From contig CP129466.1 of assembly GCA_030583605.1 (NCBI GenBank), forward strand, positions 372,001 through 436,000: a stretch of 64,000 nt of DNA, read 5' to 3'. The notes beneath the pieces were generated by a model. It had not been told where the DNA came from and made no database searches. It was given only the letters and a program-made list of their open reading frames with translations. Numbering within the stretch: position 1 is the stretch's first letter; every line of letters starts with the position of its first letter. Positions 8,324 through 16,794 of the stretch are shown here, piece after piece. The position numbers and the translations under genes are program-made. This stretch comes from Gammaproteobacteria bacterium. Lineage in GTDB: Bacteria; Pseudomonadota; Gammaproteobacteria; Steroidobacterales; GCA-2729495.

Positions 8324-11089
8324 TCAGCCGGAATCCTGCAGCCCGCGGACGACGCCGTTGATGCTCGCCACCAGCGCACCGAAGATGGCTTCGTCCTGCC
8401 GGCCGCCTTCGCGCCAGCGGCGCAGGAGCACCATCTGCAGCATGCTCATCGGGTCGACGTAGGGGTTGCGCAGGCGGATGGAGCGGCGCAGGCTCGGGCT
8501 CGTCTCGAGCAGCGTCTGTTGCTCCTGGATGGCGCGGATCTGGCTCACGCAGAGATCGAACTCCGCGCGGATCGGTTCGAAGAAGCGCTCGTGCAACTCC
8601 CCGGCGAGCGCCGAGTAGCGGCTGGCGATGCTGAGGTCGGCCTTCGCGAGCACCAGTTCCACGTCACCGAGCAACGCACGGAAGAAATACCACTCGCGCG
8701 CCATTTCGCGCACCGCGGTGACTCCGTACCGGCCGGTGAGCGCCTGCAGCCCGGTGCCAAAGCCATACCATCCGGGAAGAATGTGCCGGCTCTGCGTCCA
8801 GGCGAAGGTCCAGGGCACGCCGTGCAGGTCTTCGATGCCGGCGCGCCCGGGCGGCTCGCGGATGGTTCCGGTCTGCATGCGTTCGATAACGTCGACCGGG
8901 GTCGCCTGCCGGAAGTAGTCGTAGAAGCCCGGCGTGTCATACACGAGCGCTTTGTACTTGTCGCGGCTGACGCGGGCGAGTTCCTCGGCCATGTCGTGCC
9001 AGAGCGTCGTCTCCTGGGGTGACGCGTGCTCGGGCAGCGCGGTGGCCAGCGCCACCGAGCCCGTGGCCTGCTCCAGCGTGCGCAGCGCGATGCCGCGCAC
9101 GCCGTACTTGATGCTGACCAGTTCACCCTGCTCCAGGGCGCGCAGCCGCCCGCGCACCGCGCCCGGCGGCGAGCCCAGCACGGCAGCGTGCGTCTTGCCA
9201 CCGCCACGGCTGATCGTCCCGCCGCGGCCGTGGAACAGCGTGAAGTCGACGCCCGCGTCGTCGAGCACCTGCACCAGCGCCGACTGCGTCTGCTTCAGCA
9301 GCCAGCGGGCGGCGGCCAGGCCGCCGTCCTTGTTGCTGTCGGAGTAGCCGAGCATCACGAGCTGGCGGCGATCGCGCCGCGCGAGGTGTTCCCAGTAGAG
9401 CGGATCCTGCAATAGCTGGCGCATGGTGCCGTGGGCGTTGGCAAGGTCCTCCGTGGTCTCGAACAGCGGCGTGATGTCGAGGGGAACCGAGCCGCCCGGG
9501 CCGTGCAGGTCGCCCCAGCGGCCGAGCAGCATCACGGAGAGTACGTCGTCGACGCCGTGGCTCATGCTCACGATGAACGGCCCGATGGCGCGCTGGCCGT
9601 ACTTGCGGCGGCAGAAGGCCACCGCCTGGAAGATGGCGAGCGCCCGCTTGGCCTCGTTATCGAGAGTTTCGCAGGGCGATTCATTGCGACGCAGGGCTTC
9701 GCGGATCCGCTCGGCCCGCTGCTCGGGTGTGCGCTCCGGCCAGTCGGGCTCGTTCAGGCAGCGGCCGACGATGTGGCGCAGGGCGAGCGCGCTTTGCTTC
9801 AGATCGAGGCTGAGGAAATGGAAGCCGAAGGTCTGCACGCGGCGCATCAGCCGGCGCACCGCGAAGAGTCCGGCATGAATGCCTTTGTTGCGTTCGAGGC
9901 TCGCTGCAATGAGCCTGACATCGCCGAGGAACTCCTCGGCTGATTCGTAGGGAAAGCCGCCGTCGTCGTGGGTGGCCTGCAGGCGCGCCATCATGAGGCG
10001 CAGCAGGACACGATAGGGCATGTCGCGATGGCGCAGCGGGATTGCGCCCATCGTGCTGCCGAAGTGGCCGGCGTAGTAGCGGATGCGCTCGTGTATCTCC
10101 GCGTTCACGCCGGTGCGGCTGGTGGTCTGGGACAGCTTGCTCGAGAGATCGCGGCACTCGCGGTGGTACAGGTCGAGAATCAGCGAACGCTGCCGCGCGA
10201 GGGTTTCGCGGATCGTCCTCGCGGTGATGTCGGGGTTGTCGTCCATGTCGCCGCCGATCCATGAGGCGAAGCGCACGATGGCAGGCAACTCGACCCTGGC
10301 TCCGTAGGTGCTGCCCGCCGCGGCTTCGATGGCCTCGTAGAACAGCGGAATGGCGCGATAGATCACGTCCGTGAAGAAGAACAGGATGTGCTCGAGCTCG
10401 TCGGCGATGGTGCGCGCCTCGCGGGGCGTTTCCTCCGTCTGCCAGATCGCGGTCACGTCGGTGCGGATCGCATCGAGCACGGCGGCCAGCTCGCTCTCCG
10501 TCAGGGTGGAGTTCTGCATGTCCACCAGTCGTCGCGCGATCGCCTGGTGCTTGCGCAGGATGGTGCGCCGCGTGGGTGCGACCGGATGCGCGCTGAACAC
10601 CGGGACGATACGCAGGCTGGCGAGGAGCTTGCGCAGCGCGGGCAGGCTGATCCCCGCCTCGTGCAGCCGGAAGATGGTTTCGGCAACGCTGCCCGGCTGG
10701 CGAATCGAGGCGGTGCGCTGATAATCGCGCCGCCGCCGCAGCCGGTGCACCTGCTCGGCCATGTTGACCACCTGGAAGAAGGTGGAAAAGGCGCGCACGA
10801 AATCGCGCGCATCGGTGAGACTCAGGCCGCCGAGGATCTCGTCGAGACGCGCGCTGGCGGGGGCATCGCCCTCCCTGCGGCCAATCGCGGCGCGCCGTGC
10901 CTCTTCCACGGTCTGGTAAAGCGCTTCACTGCATTGCTCGCGCAGCAACCCGCCGACCAGCGCGCCGAGTTCGTGCACGTCGTGGCGCAGCTGTTCGTCC
11001 GTGCCGGCGAACTCGATGTCCTGGCGCTTCTCGGCGGGGCGCGCGGTGGGATGCAGGCCGGAGAGATGGTTGCTGTTCCAGGCGGACAT
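8324..11089 (-). CDS. ppc: Phosphoenolpyruvate carboxylase, divergent subtype
   Basis: A 921-residue cytosolic enzyme that makes oxaloacetate from phosphoenolpyruvate and bicarbonate. Family landmarks are in order: the catalytic-histidine loop SAHPVAPTRRT (H168), SWIGGDMDDNP (277-286), LDLKQS (428-433), MLGYSDSNKDGG (579-590), FHGRGGTISRGGG (619-631), PWTFAWTQSR and the C-terminal RNPYVDP. Several positions differ from the textbook motifs (HPTE becomes HPVA, GGDRDGNP becomes GGDMDDNP, the D-x-R-Q arginine becomes lysine), so it belongs to a divergent branch. Full length argues for a working enzyme. The start is the ATG at 11089. It is divergently oriented to the RNR-like gene. Confidence 0.9.
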   Translation of the reverse strand: MSAWNSNHLSGLHPTARPAEKRQDIEFAGTDEQLRHDVHELGALVGGLLREQCSEALYQTVEEARRAAIGRREGDAPASARLDEILGGLSLTDARDFVRAFSTFFQVVNMAEQVHRLRRRRDYQRTASIRQPGSVAETIFRLHEAGISLPALRKLLASLRIVPVFSAHPVAPTRRTILRKHQAIARRLVDMQNSTLTESELAAVLDAIRTDVTAIWQTEETPREARTIADELEHILFFFTDVIYRAIPLFYEAIEAAAGSTYGARVELPAIVRFASWIGGDMDDNPDITARTIRETLARQRSLILDLYHRECRDLSSKLSQTTSRTGVNAEIHERIRYYAGHFGSTMGAIPLRHRDMPYRVLLRLMMARLQATHDDGGFPYESAEEFLGDVRLIAASLERNKGIHAGLFAVRRLMRRVQTFGFHFLSLDLKQSALALRHIVGRCLNEPDWPERTPEQRAERIREALRRNESPCETLDNEAKRALAIFQAVAFCRRKYGQRAIGPFIVSMSHGVDDVLSVMLLGRWGDLHGPGGSVPLDITPLFETTEDLANAHGTMRQLLQDPLYWEHLARRDRRQLVMLGYSDSNKDGGLAAARWLLKQTQSALVQVLDDAGVDFTLFHGRGGTISRGGGKTHAAVLGSPPGAVRGRLRALEQGELVSIKYGVRGIALRTLEQATGSVALATALPEHASPQETTLWHDMAEELARVSRDKYKALVYDTPGFYDYFRQATPVDVIERMQTGTIREPPGRAGIEDLHGVPWTFAWTQSRHILPGWYGFGTGLQALTGRYGVTAVREMAREWYFFRALLGDVELVLAKADLSIASRYSALAGELHERFFEPIRAEFDLCVSQIRAIQEQQTLLETSPSLRRSIRLRNPYVDPMSMLQMVLLRRWREGGRQDEAIFGALVASINGVVRGLQDSG

Positions 11090-11259
11090 GCGGCGCGACG
11101 GGATCGGGCGAAGCCCCGGGCGAGGCGGGTGGCGGACCGGGCGCCGATCTTAGCACCCGCGCCTGTGAATCGGCACGAAACGGGCCGTTTCGGCGGCGGA
11201 CCGCGCCACCCCGATCTGGCACTGTGCGGCGCCTGGCTGGCTGCGGAGGGTCGCCGGCG

Positions 11260-12663
11260 GTGGACAGGCAGTGCGCGCGCGGACGTTCCCTCGCCGGTGC
11301 GGGCGTGGACACGGAGCTGCTCGAATTCGGTGCCGGCGTCGAGGCGAACACGCGCTTCTGGCGTGCCGAGTTCGCCTGGCTGCTGGCGCATCCGGCAGTG
11401 GCCGCGGTCGCGCCGGCGGACGCTCAGCCACTCACGCTGCGCGCCATGGCGGGTGAGCACGCGACGCGTTTTCCGCTGGTGTCGGGCGATGCCGACTGGT
11501 TGCGGCAGCGGAGCATGGCGGTCGTCGCGCGGCGGCTCGCCGCGCACCTTGCCGCGGGCTCCCGGGTGGCACTCGACGTGTCCGCGCTCGCGCGTGGTGA
11601 AGCTGCCGCCGATCTGCGCCGTGAACAGATGCGGCTGGTGGCCGCCGGCTTGCGGGAGGCGCTGCCGCAGTCGTTGTCGCGCTACGGTGTCACTGCGGCG
11701 GGTCTCGTGCTGTCGCTCACCGCCGACCACCCGGGTCTCGGCGCGTTGCTGGGAATACGCGAGTGCACGACGCTCGGCCGACCACCGGTGATCGTGCGCA
11801 TCCCTGACCGGGTGATGCTGGCGCTCGGCAGCGTCAGGGCGCATCCGCCGGCCGGCGGTCCGTGCGACAGCCTGCGGCTGTGGCATGCGATCACCGCGGT
11901 CGCACACCGGGAACCGGGCGTGCGCCTCGTGCTCGAGCACACGACCCGGCCAGCCTGCACGCTCGCCTGGGGGGAACGTGGCGATGCGGTGCTGCCGCTC
12001 AGCCAGTTCGAGGTGCGCGCGGAAACCGCCTGGCTGGCGCTGCGGCTCCGCCTCGATCTCCTCGACCTCGGCTCGGTGCGCGCTGGCCTGCACGAGCTTC
12101 GGCGCCTGTTGCGAGCCAGCCTGCGCCTGGCCGACAACCTGGTCGAGCAGCTCGACTGGCCATCCCCGGAGCTCGCGCAGGATGCACTGGTGAACCGGCG
12201 TCTGGCGGTACATGTGACCGGCATCGGCGACCTCATCGATCGCTGGGAACTCGATCCCGCTGCGTTCCGCTCCGTCAAGCTCGCCGCGCGCTGGCTCGCG
12301 CTGGTGCGCCGGTTGATGGTGCGCGAGTCAAACGCGCTGGCACGCGAGCGTGGGCCATTTCCCGGCCTGGAGCTGCGCGACCTGGCGCATTCGCTCGCCG
12401 TGAGCCTCGGCGATGAACGTGCACGACGGCTGCTGCGCCAGGCCGGGCTGCGCCACCGTCACCTGCTGGTGCTCTCGCCCTACAGTGTCTTTCCCGAGCG
12501 CGCCCCGCGCCGCCCGCTGCCCGATTACCTGCACCTGCTGCCCGTGGTGCAGGCCGCCGACACGATCGCCATGCGCGGCGATGGCGTCGCGCGAGCCCTG
12601 CCGCTCGATGCGTTTCGCCGCCTGCTGCGCACGACCTGGGCCATCGCCCGCAACCGCGCCTGA
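11260..12663 (+). CDS. Degenerate, truncated ribonucleotide-reductase-like protein
   Basis: A 467-residue protein starting at GTG 11260, with GGAGGG at 11245-11250. Its second half follows the layout of class I/II ribonucleotide reductase large subunits: LWHAITAVAHREPGV (from 207), LADNLVEQLDWP (290-301), NRRLAVHVTGIGDLID (312-327), ALARERGPFP (359-368) and HRHLLVLSPYSVFPE (near 399). These match reductase segments of the form LDNVID..-P, KRRIG.G.TGL.D, LA.ERG.FP and NSHL..IAPTG. The radical-site pattern NPCGE is not intact; the nearest text is RPACTLAWGE. The nucleotide-binding and C-terminal redox parts are missing. This resemblance is from memory of the family, so catalysis is doubtful and the function unknown. 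Confidence 0.6.
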   Translation: MDRQCARGRSLAGAGVDTELLEFGAGVEANTRFWRAEFAWLLAHPAVAAVAPADAQPLTLRAMAGEHATRFPLVSGDADWLRQRSMAVVARRLAAHLAAGSRVALDVSALARGEAAADLRREQMRLVAAGLREALPQSLSRYGVTAAGLVLSLTADHPGLGALLGIRECTTLGRPPVIVRIPDRVMLALGSVRAHPPAGGPCDSLRLWHAITAVAHREPGVRLVLEHTTRPACTLAWGERGDAVLPLSQFEVRAETAWLALRLRLDLLDLGSVRAGLHELRRLLRASLRLADNLVEQLDWPSPELAQDALVNRRLAVHVTGIGDLIDRWELDPAAFRSVKLAARWLALVRRLMVRESNALARERGPFPGLELRDLAHSLAVSLGDERARRLLRQAGLRHRHLLVLSPYSVFPERAPRRPLPDYLHLLPVVQAADTIAMRGDGVARALPLDAFRRLLRTTWAIARNRA

Positions 12664-12835
12664 TCCGGCCGACGGTGCAGGAAATTCCCTCGCGGAATGG
12701 GCATATCGTGGCCTGGTGATTGTCGGGCTTTCCCGCAGCGTGCAATCTATGCGGCTCGAGTCAGCCGCTGCAGGCGCTGCTCGCATGCTGGCGTGACCGA
12801 AGTACAGCGGCCTGTGACCGATCCCGGAGTTGGCA

Positions 12836-14656
12836 TTGTCAGACCTGCCGAGCATGCACGCCGTGGCAACGATCGCGCTCGTGGCCGCAAGCCTGTACCT
12901 GTTCGCGAGCGACAGGTTCCGGGCGCCCTCGGTCGGCCTTGCGATATTGCTGACGCTGACGCTCGGTTCCTACGTGTTTCCGTACCCCGGGCTCGAGCCA
13001 ACGGATTTCTTCGCCAGGTTCGGCCATGAGGCGCTCGTCACCGTCTGCACGCTGCTGCTGCTGGTCAAGGGCCTCGAGACCACCGGGGCGCTGCAGCCCC
13101 TGACGACCGGTCTCGCCAGGTCCTGGCAACACATCCCGCGGCTCGCATTGCCGCTGACGCTGGTGTTGACGGCTTTCTCCAGCGCCTTCATCAACGATAC
13201 GCCGCTGATGACGATCCTGCTTCCCGTGATCCTCGCCGTCTCCCTGCGCGCCGGCGCGGCGCCATCACGGGTCCTGCTGCCGTTCAATTACGCCGTGCTC
13301 ATCGGCGGAATGGCGACCACGGTCGGCTCATCGACCAACCTGCTCGGCCTCGGTGTGGCCGAAGACCTCGGCCTCGAGCCGCTCGCGCTCTTCGACCTGG
13401 CGCCCCCGGTGCTGTTTGCGGGTGGCCTGGGGCTGCTCTTCGTATGGATCGCCGCCCGCTTTCTTCTGCCTGAGTCCCGGCCGGCCAGTGACGAGGAGGC
13501 CCAGCGACGGTTCAGTGCCGTGCTGTACGTCAACGAGGGCAGCTACGCCCAGGGACGTGCGCTGGCTGAAGTGCTGGTGCGTACCCAGAATCGAATGCAT
13601 GTCGAGCGCATTCAGCGGGGCGACGACCTGACGGTTGCCAGCCTCCCGGACACCGTCCTGGTGGCGGGTGACCGCCTCTTCGTGAGCGACTCGGCGGGAA
13701 ATCTCAAGGAGTACGAGAGCCTGCTCGGTGCAACGCTCTACAACGCGAGCGATCTGCAGCATCCGGTGAGCGAGCGCTTTCCGCTCGACGCCGCCGGGCA
13801 GCGCCTGGCGGAGGTCGTCATCACGAGAGGATCGCCGCTCTACCAGCGGCCGCTCGACATGGCGGATTTCGTCTACCGGTACCAGTTGCTGCCGCTCGCG
13901 GTTCATCGCGGCAGCTCGATCGGGCCCGGCGCGCACGAGGCCCATGCCGAGCGGCTTCGTGCCGGGGACGTGATTCTCGTGCAGGGCACGGCCGAGGCGA
14001 TCGGCCACCTGAAAGGCACCGGCTCGATGCTGGTGCTGGATGGCGCAGTGGATCTGCCGCGGACGGACCGCGCGCCGCTCGCGCTGGCAATCGCGATCGC
14101 CGTGATGACCGCGAACGCCCTTGGCCTGGTGCCCATCTCCGTCAGCGCATTGCTCGGCGTTGCGGCGATGCTCGCCACGCGCTGCCTGCAGTGGCGGCAC
14201 ATCTCCCAGGTGTTGAGCGCAAGTCTCCTGATGGTGATGGTGTCGACGCTCTGCCTGGCGACTGCGCTCGACAAGACCGGGGCCGCGGAGTTCGTCGCCA
14301 GGGCCTTTGTCGCGATCATGCCGCAGATGCCCCTGTATGCTGTGCTCGGCGTCGTCATGCTCGGGGTCACGGTGCTGACCAACTTCGTCACCAACAATGC
14401 TGCGGCCGTGATCTGCGTCCCGACCGGAATCTACATCGCCCGGCAACTGGGCGCGCCGGAGGAAGCGTTCGTCATGGCCATCATCTTCGGTGCCAACATG
14501 GCTTTCGCCACGCCGTTCGGCTATCAGACCAATCTGATGATCATGAAGGCCGGCGGTTATACGGGCGCTGACTACCTGCGCATCGGTATTCCGCTCACAG
14601 CGATCATGCTGGTTGCGCTGACCTTCGCGCTGAGCGTCCTCTACGGATTGCAATAG
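12836..14656 (+). CDS. SLC13/DASS-type transporter with central TrkA-C (RCK-C) domain, copy 1
   Basis: A 606-residue inner-membrane transporter of the sodium:sulfate/dicarboxylate type. Two blocks of hydrophobic helices (about 10-200 and 400-606) flank a cytosolic region with two TrkA-C-like units (NRMHVERIQRGDDLTVASLP, then AGDVILVQGTAEAIGHL). The repeated substrate-loop motifs FINDTPLM and TNFVTNNAA, with SSTNL, are visible. The start is taken as TTG 12836 because GGAG lies six bases upstream and the protein then aligns residue for residue with the N-terminus of the downstream paralogue; ATG 12854 is the alternative. Substrate (sulfate, citrate or another anion) cannot be decided. Confidence 0.8.
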   Translation: MSDLPSMHAVATIALVAASLYLFASDRFRAPSVGLAILLTLTLGSYVFPYPGLEPTDFFARFGHEALVTVCTLLLLVKGLETTGALQPLTTGLARSWQHIPRLALPLTLVLTAFSSAFINDTPLMTILLPVILAVSLRAGAAPSRVLLPFNYAVLIGGMATTVGSSTNLLGLGVAEDLGLEPLALFDLAPPVLFAGGLGLLFVWIAARFLLPESRPASDEEAQRRFSAVLYVNEGSYAQGRALAEVLVRTQNRMHVERIQRGDDLTVASLPDTVLVAGDRLFVSDSAGNLKEYESLLGATLYNASDLQHPVSERFPLDAAGQRLAEVVITRGSPLYQRPLDMADFVYRYQLLPLAVHRGSSIGPGAHEAHAERLRAGDVILVQGTAEAIGHLKGTGSMLVLDGAVDLPRTDRAPLALAIAIAVMTANALGLVPISVSALLGVAAMLATRCLQWRHISQVLSASLLMVMVSTLCLATALDKTGAAEFVARAFVAIMPQMPLYAVLGVVMLGVTVLTNFVTNNAAAVICVPTGIYIARQLGAPEEAFVMAIIFGANMAFATPFGYQTNLMIMKAGGYTGADYLRIGIPLTAIMLVALTFALSVLYGLQ

Positions 14657-14671
14657 CGCAAGGGTATCGCT

Positions 14672-16480
14672 GTGCCTCCTTTCCCCGGACTGCACGCGAC
14701 GGTCACCCTGCTGGTCATGCTGGTCGCGCTCTTTCTCTTCACGCGGGACAAGATTCCGATGGAGGCCACCAGCCTCGGCGTGCTCATCTTCCTGGTGGGG
14801 TTTTTCCAGTTTTTTCCCTATCCGGGCGTCGACCCGCAACGGTTCCTCTACCATTTCGGCAATGACGCACTGGTCATCGTCGGCGTGCTCCTCATCCTCG
14901 GCCAGGCGCTCGAGATCACCGGTGCCCTCCAGCCATTGGCGTTTCTGCTGACACGCTACTGGCTCGCCCGTCCCCGCCTGGCGCTCGCCGCAACGCTGGT
15001 GACCTGCGCCCTGAGCAGCGCCTTCATCAACAACCTGCCGATGATCGCGGTCATGATGCCGATCATGGTTGCCTGCTGCATGAAGGTCGGCACCCCTGTA
15101 TCGCACGTGCTCATGCCGATGAATTTCGCCAACACGCTGGGCATGTGGACCACCATCGGTACCTCGACGAACCTGTTGGCGGTGGGTATTGCCGCGCAGC
15201 TCGGCGTAGGGGAGTTCGGCATATTCGATTTCGCGGTGCCGGGCCTGCTCGGCGCCATGGTGGGCGTTACCTATCTCTGGCTCTTCGGTTCGGTGCTGTT
15301 GCCGGAGCGCAAGCCGCCGCTGCAGGACATTTCGCCACGGGTGTTCAACGCAGCGCTGCACGTGAGCGAACGCAGTCCCGCCGCGGGGAAGACCATCGCC
15401 GAGGTACTGGCGCTGACACAGAACCGGATGCGTATCGACCAGATCCTGCGTGGCGAGGGCCTCACGGTGGCCAGGCTGCCGCTGGTGCGCATTCGCGCGG
15501 GGGATCGGCTGCTGGTGCGCGATACCTCGGATCGGCTGAAGGAGTTCGAGCAACTGCTCGGCGTCACCCTGTTCAGGCCAGAGGACATCGAGCATCCGGT
15601 GAGCGACAAGTACCCGCTCGGCACGGATGGGCAGCAACTGGCCGAGGTGGTGATCACCCGCGGGTCGCAGTTGTATCAGCGCGTGCTCAACCCCAGCGAA
15701 CTGCTCGAGGGCTTCGGGCTGCTGCTGCTCGCGGTGCATCGCAGTCGCGCGGTGCGCACCACGTCGCTGGACGACTTCCGCCTGCGTGCCGGGGACGTGC
15801 TGCTGGTGCAGGGCACGCGTCAGGCGATCGCCAGGCTGCGCGTCAGCGGCTCGATGCCGGTCCTCGACGGCACGGTCGATCTGCCCCACACGGCGCGGGC
15901 GCCGTGGGCGCTCGCCATCATGGCCATGGTGGTGTTCATGGGGGCATTCGATGTGCTGCCCTTGTCGATTGCCGGATTGCTCGGCGTCACGCTGTTGCTG
16001 GCCACGCGGTCGATGCGCTGGCGCCACGTCGGCGAGGCGCTCGATCCGGGCGTAATCATGATCATGGTGGCGAGCCTCGCGCTCGGTTCGGCCATGCTCG
16101 ACACGGGTGCCGCCGAGTACATCGCCAGGCTGGTGACGGTGGTGACCAGCGGCCTCTCGCCGGCAGCGGTGCTTTCCGTGTTGATGGCGATCATCGCCGC
16201 GCTCACCCAGATGGTGTCTGCCAAGCCCGCCGCAGCGCTAGGTGTGCCGATTGCCATCGGCATCGCGCGGCAACTGGGCGTGCCTCCCGAGCCGTTCATC
16301 GTGGGGGTGATCTTCGCGGTCAACCTGACCTTCGTGACCCCGATCGGCCACCCCACCAACGTCATGATCATGACCGCGGGAGGCTACAGGTTCAGCGATT
16401 TCGTCCGCTTCGGCCTGCCTCTCACCATCCTCATGTGGCTGGCGTTTTCGCTGATTCTCCCGGCGTATTACGGGTTGTGA
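14672..16480 (+). CDS. SLC13/DASS-type transporter with central TrkA-C (RCK-C) domain, copy 2
   Basis: A 602-residue paralogue of the preceding transporter, starting at GTG 14672 only 15 bases after it. It has the same plan: N-terminal helices with FINNLPMI and TSTNLL, two cytosolic TrkA-C-like units (NRMRIDQILRGEGLTVARLP, then AGDVLLVQGTRQAIARL), and C-terminal helices with a second substrate loop (MVSAKPAAALGVP). In this copy the second loop has lost the TNN triplet that copy 1 keeps, which may change ion or substrate binding. The tandem arrangement and near-identical domain order point to a local duplication; the pair could act as a heteromer or have split substrates. Confidence 0.8.
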   Translation: MPPFPGLHATVTLLVMLVALFLFTRDKIPMEATSLGVLIFLVGFFQFFPYPGVDPQRFLYHFGNDALVIVGVLLILGQALEITGALQPLAFLLTRYWLARPRLALAATLVTCALSSAFINNLPMIAVMMPIMVACCMKVGTPVSHVLMPMNFANTLGMWTTIGTSTNLLAVGIAAQLGVGEFGIFDFAVPGLLGAMVGVTYLWLFGSVLLPERKPPLQDISPRVFNAALHVSERSPAAGKTIAEVLALTQNRMRIDQILRGEGLTVARLPLVRIRAGDRLLVRDTSDRLKEFEQLLGVTLFRPEDIEHPVSDKYPLGTDGQQLAEVVITRGSQLYQRVLNPSELLEGFGLLLLAVHRSRAVRTTSLDDFRLRAGDVLLVQGTRQAIARLRVSGSMPVLDGTVDLPHTARAPWALAIMAMVVFMGAFDVLPLSIAGLLGVTLLLATRSMRWRHVGEALDPGVIMIMVASLALGSAMLDTGAAEYIARLVTVVTSGLSPAAVLSVLMAIIAALTQMVSAKPAAALGVPIAIGIARQLGVPPEPFIVGVIFAVNLTFVTPIGHPTNVMIMTAGGYRFSDFVRFGLPLTILMWLAFSLILPAYYGL

Positions 16481-16494
16481 GCGCAGCGCGGCGC

Positions 16495-16523
16495 TTGACC
16501 TCACCGGGAGCGCTGGGGATACT
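16495..16523 (+). promoter_or_regulatory. Predicted sigma-70 promoter of the trp operon
   Basis: TTGACC at 16495-16500 and GATACT at 16518-16523 are separated by exactly 17 bases. Transcription would begin near 16530-16531, that is at or next to the A of the leader-peptide ATG. It lies 15 bases after the second transporter gene. Confidence 0.7.
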
Positions 16524-16530
16524 GCCGCCC

Positions 16531-16596
16531 ATGCAGGCCGTGGTTGCCAACGAGCGCTGGTGGCGGACCCTCTTCGCGGAGTGGGTTGCCGGCTAG
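16531..16596 (+). CDS. trpL: Tryptophan operon leader peptide
   Basis: A 21-codon open frame with three Trp codons, two of them adjacent (codons 10-11 at 16558-16563) and one at codon 18, far above chance for so short a peptide. It ends at TAG 16594-16596, just before a terminator hairpin and upstream of trpE. Ribosome stalling at the Trp pair would leave 16576-16585 free to pair with the 5' arm of the terminator. No ribosome-binding site precedes the ATG, and the predicted transcription start coincides with it, so translation is probably leaderless. The peptide has no enzymatic role; it senses charged tRNA-Trp. Confidence 0.88.
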   Translation: MQAVVANERWWRTLFAEWVAG

Positions 16597-16634
16597 CGCA
16601 CGCGAGGTTCGTACGGCCGATGACCCATCTCCGC
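16576..16634 (+). promoter_or_regulatory. trp antiterminator (leader regions 2 and 3)
   Basis: GCGGAG at 16576-16581 and TGGG at 16582-16585 can pair with CTCCGC at 16629-16634 and CCCA at 16624-16627, leaving one bulged T at 16628. The second partner is the 5' arm of the terminator, so the two structures are mutually exclusive. The first partner lies inside the leader peptide's codons 16-19 and includes its third Trp codon, so a ribosome that reaches the stop codon covers it and lets the terminator form. Confidence 0.8.
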
Positions 16635-16657
16635 GGCAGCGGAGGTGGGTTTTTTTT
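16624..16657 (+). terminator. trp attenuator terminator
   Basis: An 11-base-pair stem (16624-16634 with 16639-16649, one G-T pair), a four-base loop and eight consecutive T residues at 16650-16657. It stands 137 bases before trpE with no gene ending at it, which identifies it as an attenuator rather than an end-of-gene terminator. Confidence 0.92.
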
Positions 16658-16794
16658 GGCCCGTCGCTGACGCGGAGCTCGAGGGTGGTACATGCCAGGC
16701 TGCCGGCGGCAGCCGATAGATCACGTACCTGATCCGGTGCGCAGCATTGCCATGGCGGGTCGGAAGAGGACCGGTTTCGAGCGACCAGGAGAAC

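Noticed and set aside
12719..12747. Promoter (TTGTCG-N17-CAATCT) for the first SLC13 gene
   Set aside because: The -10 hexamer matches the consensus at only two positions.
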